Positions 6,604 to 7,540 of a stretch of DNA of 7,540 nucleotides are shown in pieces (within the stretch, counting starts at the first letter, position 1; each line of letters begins with the position of its first letter). The translations under genes were made by a program, and so were the position numbers. The DNA is from Desulfobacterales bacterium. Lineage in GTDB: Bacteria; Desulfobacterota; Desulfobacteria; Desulfobacterales; Desulfosalsimonadaceae. The notes under the pieces are model-generated. The model had not been told where the DNA came from, ran no database searches, and was given only the letters and a program-made list of their open reading frames with translations. The stretch is taken from assembly GCA_018399455.1 (NCBI GenBank), contig JAGYOT010000077.1, forward strand, positions 1 through 7,540. The letters are read 5' to 3'.

Positions 6604-7220
6604 TCGGTCTGATCATGGCCACCCATCTGGAGGCAAAGCCTTTCCTGGAAGGCATTGACCTCCGGCGTACAAGCGTCGGTCCTTTCTCTGCTTACAAGGC
6701 CGGAAACATCATCCTCCTGATTACCGGCCTCGGACAGACAAATGCTGCAATGGCCTGCACCTGTCTGTGCATGAGCGCCTCCCCGGCCTGCCTTGTCAAT
6801 ATCGGCGCAGCCGGCGCTACCGCCGACGGGGACTTTCCCCTGGGAAGCATCTGTCATGTGACCGAAGCGCTGGAGCCCGATCGGCCGCATTTCCGAACCG
6901 GACTGCCGTTTCGTCATGAGCCGGACCTGATGCAGGGATTTCGGACAGCCAGGCTGGCAACACGGGACAAGGCAGTGGTTGCGCAGGAAGAACGCCGCGA
7001 GATGGCCCGCATAGCGGACTTATCGGACATGGAGGGGGCTGCGGTGGTCCAGGCGGCCGCAAAATTTCAAGTCCCCTGTTTTCTTTTCAAACTGGTAAGC
7101 GATACCCCGGAGCAGACAACCGAAACCGAAATCCCGGCCTTTATCCGTGCCTACCGGGATTCCCTGTTCGAATTCTTTATGACCCGTATACTCCCTGCCC
7201 TTAACGCCCGCTTCGCCTGA
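6585..7220 (+). CDS. mqnB: Futalosine / aminodeoxyfutalosine nucleosidase MqnB
   Basis: This purine-nucleoside phosphorylase-fold hydrolase should remove the base from aminodeoxyfutalosine or futalosine to give dehypoxanthine futalosine for MqnC. Alignment by eye to E. coli MTA/SAH nucleosidase places the catalytic trio: E16 (MATHLEAKPF) at its E12, E150 in SDMEGAA at its E174, and D173 in VSDTPEQ at its D197. TGLGQTNAA (47-55) and VNIGAAGA (71-78) are the usual glycine-rich elements. At 211 residues it is short, and I do not see the extra mid-section typical of classic MqnB. The name therefore rests on position plus fold, and an MTAN-like nucleosidase is an alternative. ATG 6585 is preferred over ATG 6615 because residues 6-10 supply the first beta strand of the fold. 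A GGAG at 6570-6573 precedes it inside mqnD. Confidence 0.82.
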   Translation: MPEHPLIGLIMATHLEAKPFLEGIDLRRTSVGPFSAYKAGNIILLITGLGQTNAAMACTCLCMSASPACLVNIGAAGATADGDFPLGSICHVTEALEPDRPHFRTGLPFRHEPDLMQGFRTARLATRDKAVVAQEERREMARIADLSDMEGAAVVQAAAKFQVPCFLFKLVSDTPEQTTETEIPAFIRAYRDSLFEFFMTRILPALNARFA

Positions 7221-7237
7221 GTGTTTTCTGTTTATCC

Positions 7238-7243
7238 TTGACA
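7238..7243 (+). promoter_or_regulatory. Possible -35 box for the downstream gene
   Basis: A perfect TTGACA hexamer lies in the only sizeable intergenic gap. At a 17-base spacing the -10 position (7261-7266) reads AACATT, only three of six matches to consensus, so the promoter is weak or accidental. No T-tract terminator separates it from mqnB. The downstream gene may be transcribed from here, by read-through from the mqn operon, or both. Confidence 0.3.
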
Positions 7244-7302
7244 GAAGTATTGATACCGGAAACATTGAAATCGAGCCTGCTTGATCGTTTAAGTCATTTT
7301 GT

Positions 7303-7336
7303 CCGGGTGCAGGCAGAAGCCTGAGCCTGTGCGCGG
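7303..7336 (+). other. Imperfect hairpin in the leader of the UPF0282-like gene
   Basis: Bases 7303-7314 pair with 7325-7336 as a 12-position stem: nine Watson-Crick pairs, two G-T wobbles and one G-G mismatch, around a ten-base loop. A competing five-base stem, CAGGC (7310-7314) with GCCTG (7319-7323), uses the same left arm, because GCCTG occurs twice in tandem (7319-7323 and 7325-7329). No T-run follows, so it is not an intrinsic terminator. It ends 4 bases before the ribosome-binding site. Whether it has any regulatory role is unknown. Confidence 0.4.
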
Positions 7337-7340
7337 GAAA

Positions 7341-7347
7341 GGAAGGA
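7341..7347 (+). promoter_or_regulatory. Shine-Dalgarno for the TTG-started UPF0282-like gene
   Basis: GGAAGGA lies 6 bases before TTG 7354, within a purine-only run at 7335-7350. In this frame there is no ATG between the upstream stop at 7282-7284 and codon 7354, so this site together with the protein similarity sets the start at TTG. Confidence 0.65.
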
Positions 7348-7353
7348 AAGCTT

Positions 7354-7540
7354 TTGGAAATCGAAATCCTGGGCTCAGAATCCCTTGGCGTTCGCGGCCT
7401 GTGCTGCTTTGTAAGGCTTCGGGACAGAAAGATACTGATCGACCCGGGTATTGCCCTGGGATATATGAGGCATCATCTGCTTCCGCACCCCTTTCAGGTA
7501 GCCGTGGCTGAGCGGATCAAGAAGCGCATTCTGGCGCGCT
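7354..7540 (+). CDS. UPF0282-type metallo-beta-lactamase-fold protein (3' partial)
   Basis: A reading frame begins at TTG 7354 and runs without a stop to the window edge (62 codons). The start of the protein, with LGSESLGVRGLCCFV then KILIDPGIALG and LLPHPFQ, matches my memory of the UPF0282 family of metallo-beta-lactamase-fold proteins, known mainly from archaea and some anaerobic bacteria. In that family the N-terminus reads LGAESLGVRS, LIDPGVALGPRR and LPPHP. The metal-binding HxHxDH motif would lie just beyond the window, so catalytic competence cannot be judged. The family's function is uncharacterised. It follows mqnB on the same strand after 133 bases, with its own ribosome-binding site, so it is probably a separate or loosely linked transcription unit rather than a menaquinone gene. 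Confidence 0.75.
   Translation, partial: MEIEILGSESLGVRGLCCFVRLRDRKILIDPGIALGYMRHHLLPHPFQVAVAERIKKRILAR

Noticed and set aside
7310..7323. CAGGC/GCCTG hairpin as a Rho-independent terminator of the mqn operon
   Set aside because: The stem is only five base pairs and no run of T follows.
7299..7511. Plus-strand frame of about 70 codons at 7299-7511
   Set aside because: Its composition is Arg/Gly/Ser-rich and resembles no family. It overlaps the UPF0282-like frame, which has both a ribosome site and family motifs.

Overview
The window is almost entirely one tightly packed, plus-strand gene cluster for the futalosine (mqn) route to menaquinone. Protein motifs identify eight consecutive genes: a UbiD-family decarboxylase (mqnL, cut by the left edge), a UbiA-family prenyltransferase (mqnP), a UbiX-family flavin prenyltransferase (mqnM), aminofutalosine synthase (mqnE), chorismate dehydratase (mqnA), the dehypoxanthine-futalosine cyclase (mqnC), 1,4-dihydroxy-6-naphthoate synthase (mqnD) and a futalosine/aminodeoxyfutalosine nucleosidase (mqnB). 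After a 133-base gap comes the 5' part of a separate gene for a metallo-beta-lactamase-fold protein of the UPF0282 type, cut by the right edge.

Layout: 2-1165 mqnL (partial); 1155-1994 mqnP; 2031-2699 mqnM; 2735-3859 mqnE; 3856-4758 mqnA; 4709-5785 mqnC; 5803-6603 mqnD; 6585-7220 mqnB; 7221-7353 intergenic; 7354-7540 UPF0282-like CDS (partial). Four of the seven junctions overlap (11, 4, 50 and 19 bases) and the other three gaps are 17-36 bases, so one transcript with translational coupling is the natural reading. There is no intergenic stretch over 300 bases, and I saw no RNA gene, mobile element or CRISPR array.

How the genes work together (known pathway): MqnA dehydrates chorismate to 3-[(1-carboxyvinyl)oxy]benzoate. 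MqnE joins this to SAM to give aminodeoxyfutalosine. MqnB removes the base, MqnC cyclises the product, and MqnD releases 1,4-dihydroxy-6-naphthoate. MqnP prenylates that acid, and MqnL decarboxylates it using prenylated FMN supplied by MqnM. The last step, C-methylation by MenG/UbiE, is not in the window. Neither is a deaminase that would turn aminodeoxyfutalosine into futalosine.

Organism: a GC-rich bacterium that respires with menaquinone made by the futalosine route. The gene set, the complete L-P-M-E-A-C-D-B clustering and the adjacent UPF0282-type gene suggest an anaerobic Desulfobacterota (deltaproteobacterial) lineage such as a sulfate reducer. This is inference, and the genus cannot be read from the sequence. 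The pathway itself is known. The less ordinary points are an altered PGGGAE-type motif in MqnC, a divergent short MqnB, a long UbiX-family protein, an mqnE start with no visible Shine-Dalgarno, and a hairpin-bearing leader before a TTG-started UPF0282-like gene.
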